64,000 nt of DNA from Gilliamella sp. WF3-4 (GCF_001690275.1 NZ_LZGW01000017.1:124001-188000); one strand, 5' to 3'. Shown: positions 28,637 to 38,366, counted from the first letter of the stretch. A program made the numbers and translations. Notes: generated from the letters alone by a model not told the origin.

Positions 28637-29599
28637 ATGGATAAATTATTACAATATGGTCGAGAAGTTCTTGAACTAGAGTTACAAGAAGCGGAAAAGT
28701 TACCTAACCGGCTTGGTAAAGATTTTATTAATGCATGCCAGCTTATCTTAACCACCAAAGGTAAGGTTGTTGTTTCAGGTATTGGAAAATCAGGACATAT
28801 TGGAAAAAAAATTGCTGCATCGTTAGCAAGCACGGGCAGCCCCGCTTTTTTTATGCATCCTTCGGAAGCATTGCATGGCGATTTAGGCATGGTAACAGCC
28901 AATGATGTGGCTATTTTAATCTCTTATTCCGGACGGGCAAAAGAATTTAATATTATTCTGCCTATCCTCGCTGCAATGAATGTACCTGTAATTGCAATTA
29001 CTGGCGGAGTTGATTCACCATTGGCTAAATCAGCTCAAGCTGTTTTAAATATTTCGATAGAAAAAGAAGCCTGCCCAATGGGATTAGCGCCAACATCAAG
29101 CTCAACCAACACATTATTGATGGGTGATGCGCTGGCGATTGCTGTAATGCGAGCTCGAGGTTTTAGAGAAGAAGATTTTGCTCGTTCCCACCCAGCAGGT
29201 AGTTTAGGTGCTAAATTACTTAATCATGTCAGAGATGTGATGCGAACAGGCGATCGAATACCTAAAGTTCCACAAACAGCAACGGTTCTTGAGGCTATGC
29301 TAGAATTAAGTCGAACAGGTGTAGGTTTAGTTGCAATCTGTCAGAATAATAATAAAATAATTGGAGTATTTACCGATGGCGATTTACGTCGGTTATTATT
29401 GAAAAATGGTACATTACAAGATAGTATTTTGGATGTTATGACTAGCCCTGGATACCTTATCCCTGATAATTGGAAAGCGGTTGAAGCATTAAAATCCTTT
29501 AATGATCATAATATTACCGCTGCACCAGTCGTTAACAATGAGGGTGAATTAGTCGGTGCTTTAAACATTCATGATTTGCATCAAGCTGGTATTAGCTAA
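28637..29599 (+). CDS. kdsD: Arabinose-5-phosphate isomerase
   Basis: It interconverts ribulose-5-phosphate and arabinose-5-phosphate, the first step to Kdo for lipopolysaccharide. It has 320 residues from the ATG at 28637. An alternative TTG two codons earlier is less likely. The SIS domain has VSGIGKSGHIGKKIAASLAS and the catalytic-region EACPMGLAPTSSSTNTL and RSHPAGSLG. Two CBS repeats follow (VMRTGDRIPKVPQTATVLEA and VMTSPGYLIP...). The gene stands alone and is not next to lpt or kdsC genes as in E. coli. It lies 184 bases before aroK. Confidence 0.92.
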   Translation: MDKLLQYGREVLELELQEAEKLPNRLGKDFINACQLILTTKGKVVVSGIGKSGHIGKKIAASLASTGSPAFFMHPSEALHGDLGMVTANDVAILISYSGRAKEFNIILPILAAMNVPVIAITGGVDSPLAKSAQAVLNISIEKEACPMGLAPTSSSTNTLLMGDALAIAVMRARGFREEDFARSHPAGSLGAKLLNHVRDVMRTGDRIPKVPQTATVLEAMLELSRTGVGLVAICQNNNKIIGVFTDGDLRRLLLKNGTLQDSILDVMTSPGYLIPDNWKAVEALKSFNDHNITAAPVVNNEGELVGALNIHDLHQAGIS

Positions 29600-29783
29600 A
29601 ACTATTAATAAATACCTATTGCCAAAAGGTACTATCTATTGAGATAATTACCGACCTAAATTTTTGTCGTTAGACGGAGATCAAAGAAAAAGTTACACAA
29701 TTGAATTTTGCATGATTTTTAATCAATTCAAATTGATGTTGTGTTGTATATTTTAACCAAAATTAATAGATGATGAAACTACA

Positions 29784-30305
29784 ATGGCAGAAAAGCGAAA
29801 TATCTTTCTAATTGGCCCTATGGGGGCAGGAAAAAGCACAATAGGCCGACAAATTGCGCAACAGTTAGGCATGGATTTTTTTGACTCAGATCAAGAGATT
29901 GAGAAACGTACTGGAGCCGATATTGCATGGATTTTTGACCTAGAAGGAGAAGAGGGATTCCGTGCCAGAGAAGAGAAAGTCATTAACGAATTGACTGAAA
30001 AACAGGGCGTAGTTCTGGCAACTGGTGGTGGTTCTGTCTTATCAAAAGAGACACGCAATCGATTGTCAGCGCGTGGAATTGTTGTTTATCTTGAAACAAC
30101 CATTGAAAAACAAATGGCAAGAACACAAAAAGATAAACGTCGTCCATTACTGCAAGGCGGTAACACACCTCGTGAGCTTTATGAAGAACTTGCAGGTGAA
30201 CGTGAACCTCTTTATGAAGAAATTGCCGATATTACCATTAAAACTGATGAACAAAGTGCCAAAGGTGTTGCCAGTTATATTATTGATAAAATAGAACAGA
30301 TTTAA
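29784..30305 (+). CDS. aroK: Shikimate kinase I
   Basis: It phosphorylates shikimate with ATP in the aromatic amino acid pathway. It has 173 residues, the normal size. The N-terminus [20 protein letters not shown] holds the P-loop at residues 11-19. The shikimate site [13 protein letters not shown] has the conserved Asp pair. LATGGGSVL and the lid region [11 protein letters not shown] follow. In E. coli it is followed by aroB, then damX. Here the next gene is the damX homologue after only 67 bases, so aroB has moved or been lost from this place. Confidence 0.96.
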   Translation: MAEKRNIFLIGPMGAGKSTIGRQIAQQLGMDFFDSDQEIEKRTGADIAWIFDLEGEEGFRAREEKVINELTEKQGVVLATGGGSVLSKETRNRLSARGIVVYLETTIEKQMARTQKDKRRPLLQGGNTPRELYEELAGEREPLYEEIADITIKTDEQSAKGVASYIIDKIEQI

Positions 30306-30372
30306 GCAACTTATTTTGGAAGTAATAGCTATTAATGAAGTAATAAACCTTTTTATAGGTTAAGGAGTAAGT

Positions 30373-31161
30373 ATGCGTGTAGATAAAGATGACCGTTATA
30401 TTTCAGAGCAACCGAGTAAGGACTCTACGCCTTCACTAAAGTTGCTAAACCTTCTTCAAAATTTTCCAAAGAAAAAGTTAGTTATCTTCGGTTCGATAGC
30501 CATTATTTTTCTATTATTGCTTGGCTTGACTATTTTTTACTCTTCTCGCGAAAATGAAGTAACAGCATTAACACCACCTACCGTTAATGATGTTACGGCA
30601 ACAGAAGAAACTAACAGTTTGATTTCGAATGGACAAAGTGGTGCGGTTGTTAATGGATCTCAAACTGAAAGTTCTGATAATACAGATGATAGTTTAAGCT
30701 CAATAGATAATCTAAATTCTGAGGTTAAGGGACACTCTAATACTATTACAACACAAAATAGAAGAACTAACGCTGGTATTTCTAATAATATAAATATTTC
30801 ACAATCAACTAATACTAAGAAAAATAATAATGATCATGATAAGAAAACAGTTAATCGTAAAGAAGAAAAAACTGATTTAGGAAAAAAAATTAAAATAAGT
30901 AATGATCATTATGTTATTCAGCTAAGTGCATCCAAATCAGTTGAGGGTTTGAAAAAATTTATTAAACAAAACAATATAACTAATTACCATATATATAAAA
31001 CTGAATATAGTTCAGGAACGTGGTTTATTTTAGTAAAAGGTGATTATTCATCAGCTAATGAAGCACGTAAAGCTATTAAATCTTTACCATCAGCACTCTT
31101 AAAAGATAAACCATGGGTTAAATCGGGTGCGGTTGTTAATAAAGAAAAAATAGAAAAATAA
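30373..31161 (+). CDS. damX: SPOR-domain cell division protein, short DamX homologue
   Basis: Inner-membrane protein of 262 residues (E. coli DamX 428). A short cytoplasmic N-terminus precedes one membrane helix at about 35-57. A low-complexity linker rich in Ser, Asn and Thr follows, then a C-terminal SPOR domain from about residue 177 (DHYVIQLSASKSVEGLKKF, with the GTWFILVKGDYSS core). SPOR domains bind denuded septal glycan, and DamX works in division. The linker is much shorter than in E. coli, and the AAA-related N-terminal part is absent. Its position before dam matches E. coli. Confidence 0.85.
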   Translation: MRVDKDDRYISEQPSKDSTPSLKLLNLLQNFPKKKLVIFGSIAIIFLLLLGLTIFYSSRENEVTALTPPTVNDVTATEETNSLISNGQSGAVVNGSQTESSDNTDDSLSSIDNLNSEVKGHSNTITTQNRRTNAGISNNINISQSTNTKKNNNDHDKKTVNRKEEKTDLGKKIKISNDHYVIQLSASKSVEGLKKFIKQNNITNYHIYKTEYSSGTWFILVKGDYSSANEARKAIKSLPSALLKDKPWVKSGAVVNKEKIEK

Positions 31162-31209
31162 TAAGTAATATCGTTTATTTATCCAATCAACGACAAATAG
31201 GAGTATCCG

Positions 31210-32031
31210 TTGAAGAAGCAACGAGCCTTTTTAAAATGGGCTGGAGGAAAGTATGAGCTTGTGGACACAATCAAACGGTATCTTCCAGAAGGCGATCTAT
31301 TGATTGAGCCTTTTGTCGGAGCTGGTTCTGTGTTTTTAAATACAAACTACGAAAACTATATTTTAGCGGATATCAATCAAGACTTAATTTCACTATATAC
31401 CTTGTTACAATCAACTCCAGATCAATTTATTCGTGATCTCAGATTGCTTTTTACTACTCAAAATAATCAACCTGATGCGTTTTATCAGCTTAGAGATGTA
31501 TTTAATCATAGTAAAGATCGATATTTTAGATCATTATTATTTGTTTATTTAAACCGACATTGTTATAACGGCCTATGTCGTTATAACAATAGTGGATTAT
31601 TTAATGTGCCATTTGGGCGTTATAAAACCATTTATTTTCCTGAAAAAGAACTTTATTTTTTTGCAGAAAAAGCACAAAAAGCGAAATTTATTTGCGCACC
31701 TTATCATGAGGTCATGAAGAAGGCAGAAAGAAATTCGGTTATTTATTGTGATCCGCCCTACATATCCCCAAATCAATCAGTAGGGTTTACAGCTTATTAT
31801 TCAAATATTTTTGGATTTGAAGAACATAAAAACTTGTCGAAATTGGCTGAAACTATAGCATATAAAAAAAATATACCCGTGCTAGTATCTAATCATTATA
31901 CTGATTACACAATGACTCTTTATAGCAAAGCAAGCGAGCTTTATCGCGCAGAAATGCGTCGTTCAATTAGCTGTGCAGGTGAGGGTCGTAAAAAAATTGA
32001 TGAGATTTTAGCGCTCTATAAAAAGTCATAA
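31210..32031 (+). CDS. dam: DNA adenine methyltransferase (GATC)
   Basis: It methylates adenine in GATC for mismatch repair, replication timing and gene regulation. It has 273 residues. The start is a TTG at 31210, with AGGAG six or seven bases before it. The peptide from there, KKQRAFLKWAGGKYELVD, aligns with E. coli Dam from its first residue, so TTG is the true start. Seen: the SAM motif FLKWAGGKY (7-15), EPFVGAGSVFLN, ADINQDL and the catalytic DPPY (181-184). RRSISCAGEGRKKIDE near the end corresponds to the DNA-contact tail. It lies between damX and rpe. Confidence 0.95.
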   Translation: MKKQRAFLKWAGGKYELVDTIKRYLPEGDLLIEPFVGAGSVFLNTNYENYILADINQDLISLYTLLQSTPDQFIRDLRLLFTTQNNQPDAFYQLRDVFNHSKDRYFRSLLFVYLNRHCYNGLCRYNNSGLFNVPFGRYKTIYFPEKELYFFAEKAQKAKFICAPYHEVMKKAERNSVIYCDPPYISPNQSVGFTAYYSNIFGFEEHKNLSKLAETIAYKKNIPVLVSNHYTDYTMTLYSKASELYRAEMRRSISCAGEGRKKIDEILALYKKS

Positions 32032-32070
32032 TCAGGCTTGAATATAAAATGAGTTATCATGAGGTAGGTT

Positions 32071-32748
32071 ATGAGAAAATTTATTATTGCTCCATCAATA
32101 TTGTCAGCTGATTTTGCGCGCCTTGGTGAAGATGCACAAAAGGTCATTGACGCTGGAGCCGATGTTATCCATTTTGATGTTATGGATAACCATTTTGTAC
32201 CTAATCTAACAATGGGAGCGATGTTTTGTAAAGCACTGCGAGATTATGGCATTAGCGCACCTATTGATGTGCATTTGATGGCATCTCCTGTTGAAGAGCT
32301 AATAGTCTCATTTGCTAAAGCTGGTGCTACTAATATCTCTATTCATCCAGAAGCGACGATTCATTTAGATCGTTCATTACAATTAATTAAAGATCATGGT
32401 TGTACGGCAGGTATTGTACTAAATCCAGCCACACCACTGGATTATTTAGATTATGTCATGGACAAAATTGATATTATTTTGTTGATGAGCGTTAATCCTG
32501 GCTTTGGGGGGCAATCTTTTATTCCCGCAACCTTGAAAAAATTACAACAAGTTAAACAACGTATAATTGCATCAGGATTAAATATTCGTTTAGAAATTGA
32601 CGGTGGGGTAAAAGTAGAAAATATTGCTGAAATAGCTAAAGCAGGTGCAGATATGTTTGTTGCTGGTTCGGCGATCTTTAATCAGCCTAATTATAAAACA
32701 GTTATTGATGCAATGCGTAAGGAGCTAGCAGGAGTTATACATGAATAA
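32071..32748 (+). CDS. rpe: Ribulose-phosphate 3-epimerase
   Basis: Pentose-phosphate enzyme interconverting ribulose-5-phosphate and xylulose-5-phosphate. It has 225 residues with a TIM-barrel sequence. Signatures: [35 protein letters not shown] (metal-binding His and Asp), [21 protein letters not shown], and [11 protein letters not shown]. It ends with an eight-base overlap into gph, and the gph ATG lies inside the last rpe codons. Order dam-rpe-gph-trpS is as in E. coli. Confidence 0.97.
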   Translation: MRKFIIAPSILSADFARLGEDAQKVIDAGADVIHFDVMDNHFVPNLTMGAMFCKALRDYGISAPIDVHLMASPVEELIVSFAKAGATNISIHPEATIHLDRSLQLIKDHGCTAGIVLNPATPLDYLDYVMDKIDIILLMSVNPGFGGQSFIPATLKKLQQVKQRIIASGLNIRLEIDGGVKVENIAEIAKAGADMFVAGSAIFNQPNYKTVIDAMRKELAGVIHE

Positions 32749-33436
32749 ACTAGACAATATTCAAGCGATAGCATTCGATTTAGATGGTACATTAGTTGAT
32801 AGCGTACCAGGGCTAGCATTGGCGACACAAAATATGCTAGCGGAGTTGAATTTACCAACCATCAGCAATGAGCAGATCAAAAATTTCGTTGGTAATGGTA
32901 TTGATGTCATGCTAGAACGTGTTTTTAAAGCCATTAGTATTGAGCCATCAAAAGAACTATTCGCCAAAGCCAAGATATTATTTAACCAACATTATGATAA
33001 AGTCATTGATGCCGAAACTAGGCTGTTTCCGAATGTTAAAGAAACTTTAAAAGTGCTTTATGATAATCATTATCCACTTGCATTAGTGACCAATAAGCCA
33101 GCCCAATTTTTACCTGCATTACTAGCGTCACTAGGTATAAAAGAGTTCTTTTCGCTAGTGCTTGGCGGTGGAGATGTGATTAAATTAAAACCACACCCAG
33201 CGCCTTTGTATCAAGTAATGGCGAAATTTGGATTGTTTAGCGATCAGTTACTTTTTGTTGGTGATTCGAAAAACGATATCACTGCTGCGCAAAATGCCAA
33301 CTGCCCAACTGTTGCCTTAAGCTATGGCTATAACTATGGCGTTTCAATTGCTACTAGCAATCCCGATTTTTTATTTGACGATTTTAAAGATATATTAACA
33401 ATTCTACCTCAGCCAAAAACTGATGCAAAAAAATAA
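32741..33436 (+). CDS. gph: Phosphoglycolate phosphatase
   Basis: HAD-superfamily phosphatase that removes 2-phosphoglycolate, which arises from DNA damage repair. It has 231 residues. Motif I is [10 protein letters not shown] (residues 12-21), motif II is LVTNKP, motif III has the Lys in KLKPHPAP, and motif IV is [12 protein letters not shown]. The cap domain (about 22-100) is of the Gph type. It is translationally coupled to rpe by overlap. Confidence 0.95.
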   Translation: MNKLDNIQAIAFDLDGTLVDSVPGLALATQNMLAELNLPTISNEQIKNFVGNGIDVMLERVFKAISIEPSKELFAKAKILFNQHYDKVIDAETRLFPNVKETLKVLYDNHYPLALVTNKPAQFLPALLASLGIKEFFSLVLGGGDVIKLKPHPAPLYQVMAKFGLFSDQLLFVGDSKNDITAAQNANCPTVALSYGYNYGVSIATSNPDFLFDDFKDILTILPQPKTDAKK

Positions 33437-33459
33437 TGAGTATAAATTAGGAATAAATT

Positions 33460-34455
33460 ATGAGTAAACCGATTGTATTTAGTGGCGCTCAGCCATCAGG
33501 GGAACTAACACTTGGCAACTACTTAGGTGCTTTAAAAAATTGGGTGTCTTTGCAAAACGAATATGATTGCGTTTATTGTATTGTTAATCAGCATGCAATT
33601 ACCGTACGTCAAGATCCAAACAAATTACGTAAAGCCACATTAGATACACTAGCGCTTTATTTAGCTTGTGGTATCGATCCACAAAAAAGCACTATTTTTG
33701 TACAATCGCATGTGCCTGCACATGCAGAGTTAGGCTGGGCTTTAAATTGCTACACCTATTTTGGTGAACTCAGCCGTATGACGCAATTTAAGGATAAGTC
33801 ATCACGCCATTCAGAAAATATCAATGCAGGGCTATTTGATTATCCTGTGCTTATGGCTGCTGATATTTTACTCTATCAAGCAAACTTAGTTCCTGTTGGT
33901 GATGATCAAAAACAGCATCTTGAACTATGCCGTGATATTGCTATGCGTTTTAATGCGCTTTATGGTGATATTTTTACTGTTCCTGAACCTTTTATTGCCA
34001 AGGTTGGTGCGCGCGTTATGTCATTGCAGGAGCCGGCTAAGAAAATGTCTAAATCAGATGAAAACCGTAATAATGTGATTGGGTTACTCGAAAATCCAAA
34101 AGACATTGAGAAGAAAATTAAACGTGCGATGACTGATTCTGATGAACCACCTGTAGTACGCTATGATCTTAAAAATAAAGCTGGTGTTTCAAATCTACTT
34201 GATATTTTAACTGGTGTGACAGGTAAACCTATTGCCGAGCTTGAAAAAGAGTTTGAAGGTAAAATGTATGGTCACCTCAAAACAGAAGTTGCAACGCAAG
34301 TCATTGACATGCTAACTACCTTGCAAGCTAAATATCGTGAGTATCGTGACGATGAGCATTATCTATTTTCAATCATGCAAGATGGGGCTGAGAAAGCACG
34401 TTCAAAAGCCGAGCCAACGTTGAAAAAAGTCTATGATGCAATCGGGTTTGTATAA
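33460..34455 (+). CDS. trpS: Tryptophanyl-tRNA synthetase
   Basis: Class I synthetase that charges tRNA-Trp. It has 331 residues (E. coli 334). The N-terminal [18 protein letters not shown] carries the HIGH-equivalent [25 protein letters not shown] forms the Trp pocket, and [11 protein letters not shown] is the KMSKS loop. The gene starts 23 bases after gph with its own ribosome binding site and ends the dam-rpe-gph-trpS run. Confidence 0.97.
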   Translation: MSKPIVFSGAQPSGELTLGNYLGALKNWVSLQNEYDCVYCIVNQHAITVRQDPNKLRKATLDTLALYLACGIDPQKSTIFVQSHVPAHAELGWALNCYTYFGELSRMTQFKDKSSRHSENINAGLFDYPVLMAADILLYQANLVPVGDDQKQHLELCRDIAMRFNALYGDIFTVPEPFIAKVGARVMSLQEPAKKMSKSDENRNNVIGLLENPKDIEKKIKRAMTDSDEPPVVRYDLKNKAGVSNLLDILTGVTGKPIAELEKEFEGKMYGHLKTEVATQVIDMLTTLQAKYREYRDDEHYLFSIMQDGAEKARSKAEPTLKKVYDAIGFV

Positions 34456-34563
34456 TTGCAAAATCAATAACAGATTGCGACTAAAAAATGAATGATATGC
34501 AATGGCTTTAATATACTAAGTAAATGGATAATGGTTAAAGCCATCTAAATATATAGGCTAGTT

Positions 34564-35925
34564 ATGAAGATTATTATTCTTGGTGCAGGACAAACAGGTA
34601 GTGCACTTGCGGAATATCTTGTTACCGAAAAACAAAACGATGTTACTGTGGTGGATGAAGATCATGATAGATTGCAATCGCTACAAGAGCGTTTTGATTT
34701 ACAGGTAATTTGTGGAAAATCATCCTATCCTCAGGTATTAGAAAGTGCTGGCGCTGAATCGGCCGATATGCTTGTTGCTGTAACTAACTCTGATGAAGTC
34801 AATATGATGGCCTGCCAAATTGGTCATGTCTTATTTAGTATTCCACAAAAAGTGGCTCGCATTAGAGCGCCTGAATATAATGATGAAAATTATCCTTTTT
34901 TCAATAAAGACTGTATTAATATCGATCATATTATTGCCCCAGAAAATCTTATCACTAATCATATAAGTCAATTAGTTCAATACCCTGGCTCATTGCAATT
35001 TGCTTCTTTTTATGATAACCGAGTGTGTCTAGTGGCGGTAACGGCTTATTATGGCGGTGCTTTAGTTGGCAGTGAATTATCCGAGCTCAAAGAACATTTA
35101 CCTCATGTTGAAGCGCGAGTGGTTGCTATTTATCGTAAAAACCGCTTTATTCGTCCGCTTGGCTCAACCTTGGTTGAAGCGGGAGATATGGTGTATTTTA
35201 TTACGCCACCAGTTAATATCAAAGCTGTAACCAGTGAACTACAACGATTAGAAAAACCTTATAAGCGAATCATTATTAGTGGTGGTGGTAGTGTTGCTGT
35301 CGCTTTAGCAAAGCGTTTGGAAAATGATTACCAAGTCAAGTTAATTGAACGCAATGCTGAGCGAGCCGAACTCATTGCCGAGCAACTGGTTAATACCACA
35401 GTGTTGCATGGTGAGTCATCCGATCAAGAATTACTTTCACAAGAGCAAGTCGAACTTACCGATCTTTTTATTGCAGTCACTGGTGACGATGAATCCAATA
35501 TCATGTCATCTATGCTTGCCAAAAGAATGGGCGCAAAAAAAGTGATCGTACTAATTCAACGCCAAGCCTACCTTGAATTGATTAATGATAGTGTGATTGA
35601 TATCGCAATATCGCCACAACATGCCACCATTTCAGAACTATTAAGTCATGTAAGACAAACTGGTATGGTTAAAGTCGTTTCGCTAAGGCAAGGCGAATCT
35701 GAAATTGTCGAAGTGGTTGCCAAAGGCAATAATGATACATCAAGACTGGTGGGTAAAAATATTAATGGCTTAAAACTACCTTCAGGCGCAACAATTGGAG
35801 CTGTTGTTCGTGGTGAAGATGTGATTATTATTAATACTGATTTGATGATAGAAGATAATGATCATCTAATCATCTTTTTGCCAGATAGAAAGGCAATAAC
35901 AGATATTGAAAAGTTATTACAATAG
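34564..35925 (+). CDS. trkA: Trk potassium uptake protein TrkA
   Basis: Peripheral regulatory subunit of the TrkH/TrkG potassium channels. It has 453 residues (E. coli 458). Two copies of an RCK_N plus RCK_C unit are visible. The first nucleotide loop is MKIIILGAGQTGSALAEYL and the second is RIIISGGGSVAVALAKRLE (about residue 235). RCK_C ends such as GDMVYFITPP and DNDHLIIFLP close each half. It binds NAD(H) and controls channel gating. It stands alone here, whereas in E. coli trkA follows rsmB and fmt. Confidence 0.95.
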   Translation: MKIIILGAGQTGSALAEYLVTEKQNDVTVVDEDHDRLQSLQERFDLQVICGKSSYPQVLESAGAESADMLVAVTNSDEVNMMACQIGHVLFSIPQKVARIRAPEYNDENYPFFNKDCINIDHIIAPENLITNHISQLVQYPGSLQFASFYDNRVCLVAVTAYYGGALVGSELSELKEHLPHVEARVVAIYRKNRFIRPLGSTLVEAGDMVYFITPPVNIKAVTSELQRLEKPYKRIIISGGGSVAVALAKRLENDYQVKLIERNAERAELIAEQLVNTTVLHGESSDQELLSQEQVELTDLFIAVTGDDESNIMSSMLAKRMGAKKVIVLIQRQAYLELINDSVIDIAISPQHATISELLSHVRQTGMVKVVSLRQGESEIVEVVAKGNNDTSRLVGKNINGLKLPSGATIGAVVRGEDVIIINTDLMIEDNDHLIIFLPDRKAITDIEKLLQ

Positions 35926-35970
35926 CTTGTTAAAAACTGATAGTCAGTTCATAATGAATGAGTAAATTTT

Positions 35971-36054
35971 GACTCGGGGTGTTTTTTGTTTTGACAAAAA
36001 ACTGAGATTTTACCCGTTGAACCTGATCTGGATCATGCCAGCGTAGGGAAGTCT
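35971..36054 (+). promoter_or_regulatory. TPP riboswitch (thi box)
   Basis: The conserved aptamer elements appear in order: GACTCGGGGTG opening P1/P2, ACTGAGA at 36000-36006, ACCCGTTGAACCTGATCTGG, ATCATGCCAGCGTAGGGAA, and AGTC closing P1 with GACT. This is an almost textbook class I TPP aptamer. It lies 69 bases upstream of thiM and should shut down thiMED expression when thiamine pyrophosphate is plentiful. Confidence 0.97.
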
Positions 36055-36117
36055 AAGCCGTCTTAGTTTTAATTTGGCAAATTCTTCCCAATATTTTAGT
36101 TCTAAAATAACAGGGAA
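36046..36117 (+). promoter_or_regulatory. Translational expression platform of the TPP riboswitch
   Basis: CTTCCC (36084-36089) can pair with GGGAAG at the 3' edge of the aptamer (36046-36051). Its TTCCC part (36085-36089) can instead pair with GGGAA of the thiM ribosome binding site (36113-36117). In the second case an inner stem ATTTTAG / CTAAAAT extends the hairpin. When TPP holds the aptamer closed, TTCCC would be free to hide the ribosome binding site. Without TPP, it would pair upstream and open the site. The pairing is seen; the switch is inferred. Confidence 0.7.
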
Positions 36118-36122
36118 TAAAT

Positions 36123-36911
36123 ATGTTAGACAATAAGCCATTTCAATTAGTACAAGCAACGCCTTTTATCCATCATGTAAAACAACAAAACCCATTAGTG
36201 CATTGTATTACAAATGATGTCGTGCAAAATTTTACCGCAAATGTGTTACTCGCTATTGGCGCATCACCAGCAATGATTATTGCCAAGCAAGAGGTGGAAT
36301 CATTTGTCGCCATTGCGGATAGTTTATTGATTAATATTGGCACCATTAACAGTAGCACAGCCAAAAGTATGTTATTAGCAACAACCCAAGCTTTGCAAAC
36401 ACAAACTCCATGGGTACTTGATCCTGTCGCTGTGGGGGGGGCGCTTGATTATCGAACTGAAATTGTACGTCAATTACTATCATTAAAGCCAACAGTCATA
36501 CGCGGTAATGCATCAGAAATATTAGTACTAAATGGTGAAAATGGAGCATCGAAAGGACCTGATGGTCAAAACTCAACGACATCTGCTGTACATGCAGCCA
36601 AAGCACTTGCACAAAAATATCAAACGATTGTTGCAATGACGGGGGATATTGATTATATCACTAACGGCAACATCTTATATAGCATTACTGGTGGGGATAT
36701 TGCTTTAACAAAAGTAACAGGAACAGGCTGTGCACTATCTGCTATGGTAGCTGCTTTTATTGCCAATTCACCAGATCCTTTATCAGCTACCGCCTCAGCT
36801 TGTTTTATGATGAAAAAAGCAGGTCAACGTGCCAATAAACAGCAAGGATTAGGTACCTTTGCGGTATCATTACTAGATCAACTATCTCTATTTAATTCAT
36901 TACATCAATAA
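36123..36911 (+). CDS. thiM: Hydroxyethylthiazole kinase
   Basis: It salvages the thiazole half of thiamine by phosphorylating 4-methyl-5-(2-hydroxyethyl)thiazole. It has 262 residues, ribokinase-like fold. Seen: NPLVHCITNDVVQNFTANVL, LDPVAVGGALDYR, RGNASEI, and the catalytic anion-hole motif KVTGTGCALSAMVAAF. It is first gene of thiM-thiE-thiD, behind the TPP riboswitch. Only salvage and coupling genes are present in this operon. De novo genes thiC, thiG and thiH are not in the window. Confidence 0.95.
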   Translation: MLDNKPFQLVQATPFIHHVKQQNPLVHCITNDVVQNFTANVLLAIGASPAMIIAKQEVESFVAIADSLLINIGTINSSTAKSMLLATTQALQTQTPWVLDPVAVGGALDYRTEIVRQLLSLKPTVIRGNASEILVLNGENGASKGPDGQNSTTSAVHAAKALAQKYQTIVAMTGDIDYITNGNILYSITGGDIALTKVTGTGCALSAMVAAFIANSPDPLSATASACFMMKKAGQRANKQQGLGTFAVSLLDQLSLFNSLHQ

Positions 36912-36919
36912 GGGACAAG

Positions 36920-37561
36920 ATGAAAAAGCAATTAGATTTAACGCTTTATTTGATCCTTGATCCATTATTATGTGGTGGTATTAGTGGCATGGTAAATACC
37001 ACAAAAGTTGCTGTTTCTAATGGGGCAACTGCAGTACAGTTAAGATCTGAACATAAGTTTAGCGGTAAAGATTGGTATTATGCCGCATTAGCATTGAAAG
37101 AAGCGCTGAATGAAACGCCCGTACCACTGTTTATTAATGATCATGTCGATATTGCTTTAGCCGTTGATGCCGATGGTGTACATATTGGACAAAGTGATCT
37201 TCCTGTTGATGTTACTCGTCAATTAATTGGCAGAGATAAATGGTTAGGATTTTCGATCGCTAATCGACGGCAACTTGATAGCGTTCCATGGCATAAGGTT
37301 GATTATATTGGTATTGGTCCTATCTTTCCAACAGCAACGAAAAAAGGTGCAGCAGTAGCACTGGGAACCGAACAATTAATTGAACTAATAGAACTAAAGC
37401 AATGTCCTGCTGTAGCTATTGGCGGTATTGATGAAAATAATGTGACTAACGTTATTCAAACAGGTATCGACGGCGTTGCTGTGGTTTCAGCTATTTGTGG
37501 TAAACAAGATATTGAGCAAGCGACGTTATCGCTCATTACTCAAATCAAGAAGGCTAAATAG
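36920..37561 (+). CDS. thiE: Thiamine-phosphate synthase
   Basis: It joins HMP pyrophosphate and thiazole phosphate into thiamine monophosphate. It has 213 residues, TIM barrel. Seen: AVQLRSEHKFSGKDWYYAAL near the N-terminus, LFINDHVDIALAVDADGVHIGQSDLP with the Mg-binding Asp residues, IGIGPIFPTATKKGA, and AIGGIDENNV. It starts eight bases after thiM with AGGGACAAG as ribosome binding site. ThiD follows after a gap of ten bases. Confidence 0.95.
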   Translation: MKKQLDLTLYLILDPLLCGGISGMVNTTKVAVSNGATAVQLRSEHKFSGKDWYYAALALKEALNETPVPLFINDHVDIALAVDADGVHIGQSDLPVDVTRQLIGRDKWLGFSIANRRQLDSVPWHKVDYIGIGPIFPTATKKGAAVALGTEQLIELIELKQCPAVAIGGIDENNVTNVIQTGIDGVAVVSAICGKQDIEQATLSLITQIKKAK

Positions 37562-37571
37562 GGTATACATT

Positions 37572-38366
37572 ATGACAACAATTGCATTAACCATTGCTGG
37601 GTCAGATCCCAGCGGTGGCGCAGGAATTCAAGCCGATTTAAAAACTTTTTCGGCACTCGGGGCTTATGGCATGTCAGTTATCACTGCATTAACGGCACAA
37701 AGCACACGAGGGGTTGATGCGGTATTAGCTATTACCCCTGAATTTGTTGCAGCTCAATTCAATACGCTATATCAAGATATTCAGATTAATAGTGTAAAAA
37801 TGGGAATGCTAATGAATAAAGAGATAGTTATAGCTGTTCACCACCTTCTTAGCACAAATTCTATTCCTGCTATCGTCTTAGATACTGTAATGATAGCTAA
37901 AGGAGGACATCCCTTGCTCAAATCTGATGCCATAACTGCTATTCGTGAGTTATTATTACCCTTAGCAACCATTGTTACTCCTAATATTCCTGAAGCAGCA
38001 GCACTACTTGATTGTGGTGAGGCCAAAAACGAAGATGATATGCAAAAGCAAGGGGATGAATTACTCAAATTGGGTTGCAAAGCGGTTTTAATGAAAGGCG
38101 GGCATTTGTTAGGTAGTCAAAGCCCTGATTATTTGATAACCGAAGATAATGTAATAAGAATAACTTCTCCACGAATTCAAACTAAAAATACTCACGGAAC
38201 AGGTTGCACACTATCTGCAGCAATTACCGCATTATTACCCAAATATAATTTAGTAGAAGCCGTAATGCAGGCTAAAAATTATTTGCAAGGAGCCATTAGC
38301 CATGCTGATAATTTAAATATTGGTAACGGAATTGGCCCAACACACCATTTTTACCGTTGGTGGTGA
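37572..38366 (+). CDS. thiD: Hydroxymethylpyrimidine / phosphomethylpyrimidine kinase
   Basis: It makes HMP pyrophosphate by two successive phosphorylations. It has 264 residues from the ATG at 37572 (MTTIALTIAGSDPSGGAGIQ). The longer open frame starting at 37476 overlaps thiE and carries no homology. Seen: the IAGSDPSGGAGIQADLKTFS substrate loop, TPNIPEAAALL, VLMKGGHL and the catalytic KNTHGTGCTLSAAI. The last 60 codons exist a second time, in decayed form, at 39157-39324 as part of a tandem duplication. Confidence 0.95.
   Translation: MTTIALTIAGSDPSGGAGIQADLKTFSALGAYGMSVITALTAQSTRGVDAVLAITPEFVAAQFNTLYQDIQINSVKMGMLMNKEIVIAVHHLLSTNSIPAIVLDTVMIAKGGHPLLKSDAITAIRELLLPLATIVTPNIPEAAALLDCGEAKNEDDMQKQGDELLKLGCKAVLMKGGHLLGSQSPDYLITEDNVIRITSPRIQTKNTHGTGCTLSAAITALLPKYNLVEAVMQAKNYLQGAISHADNLNIGNGIGPTHHFYRWW

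Noticed and set aside
37476-37571. Earlier start for thiD
   Set aside because: It lies inside thiE, and the conserved ThiD N-terminus begins at 37572.
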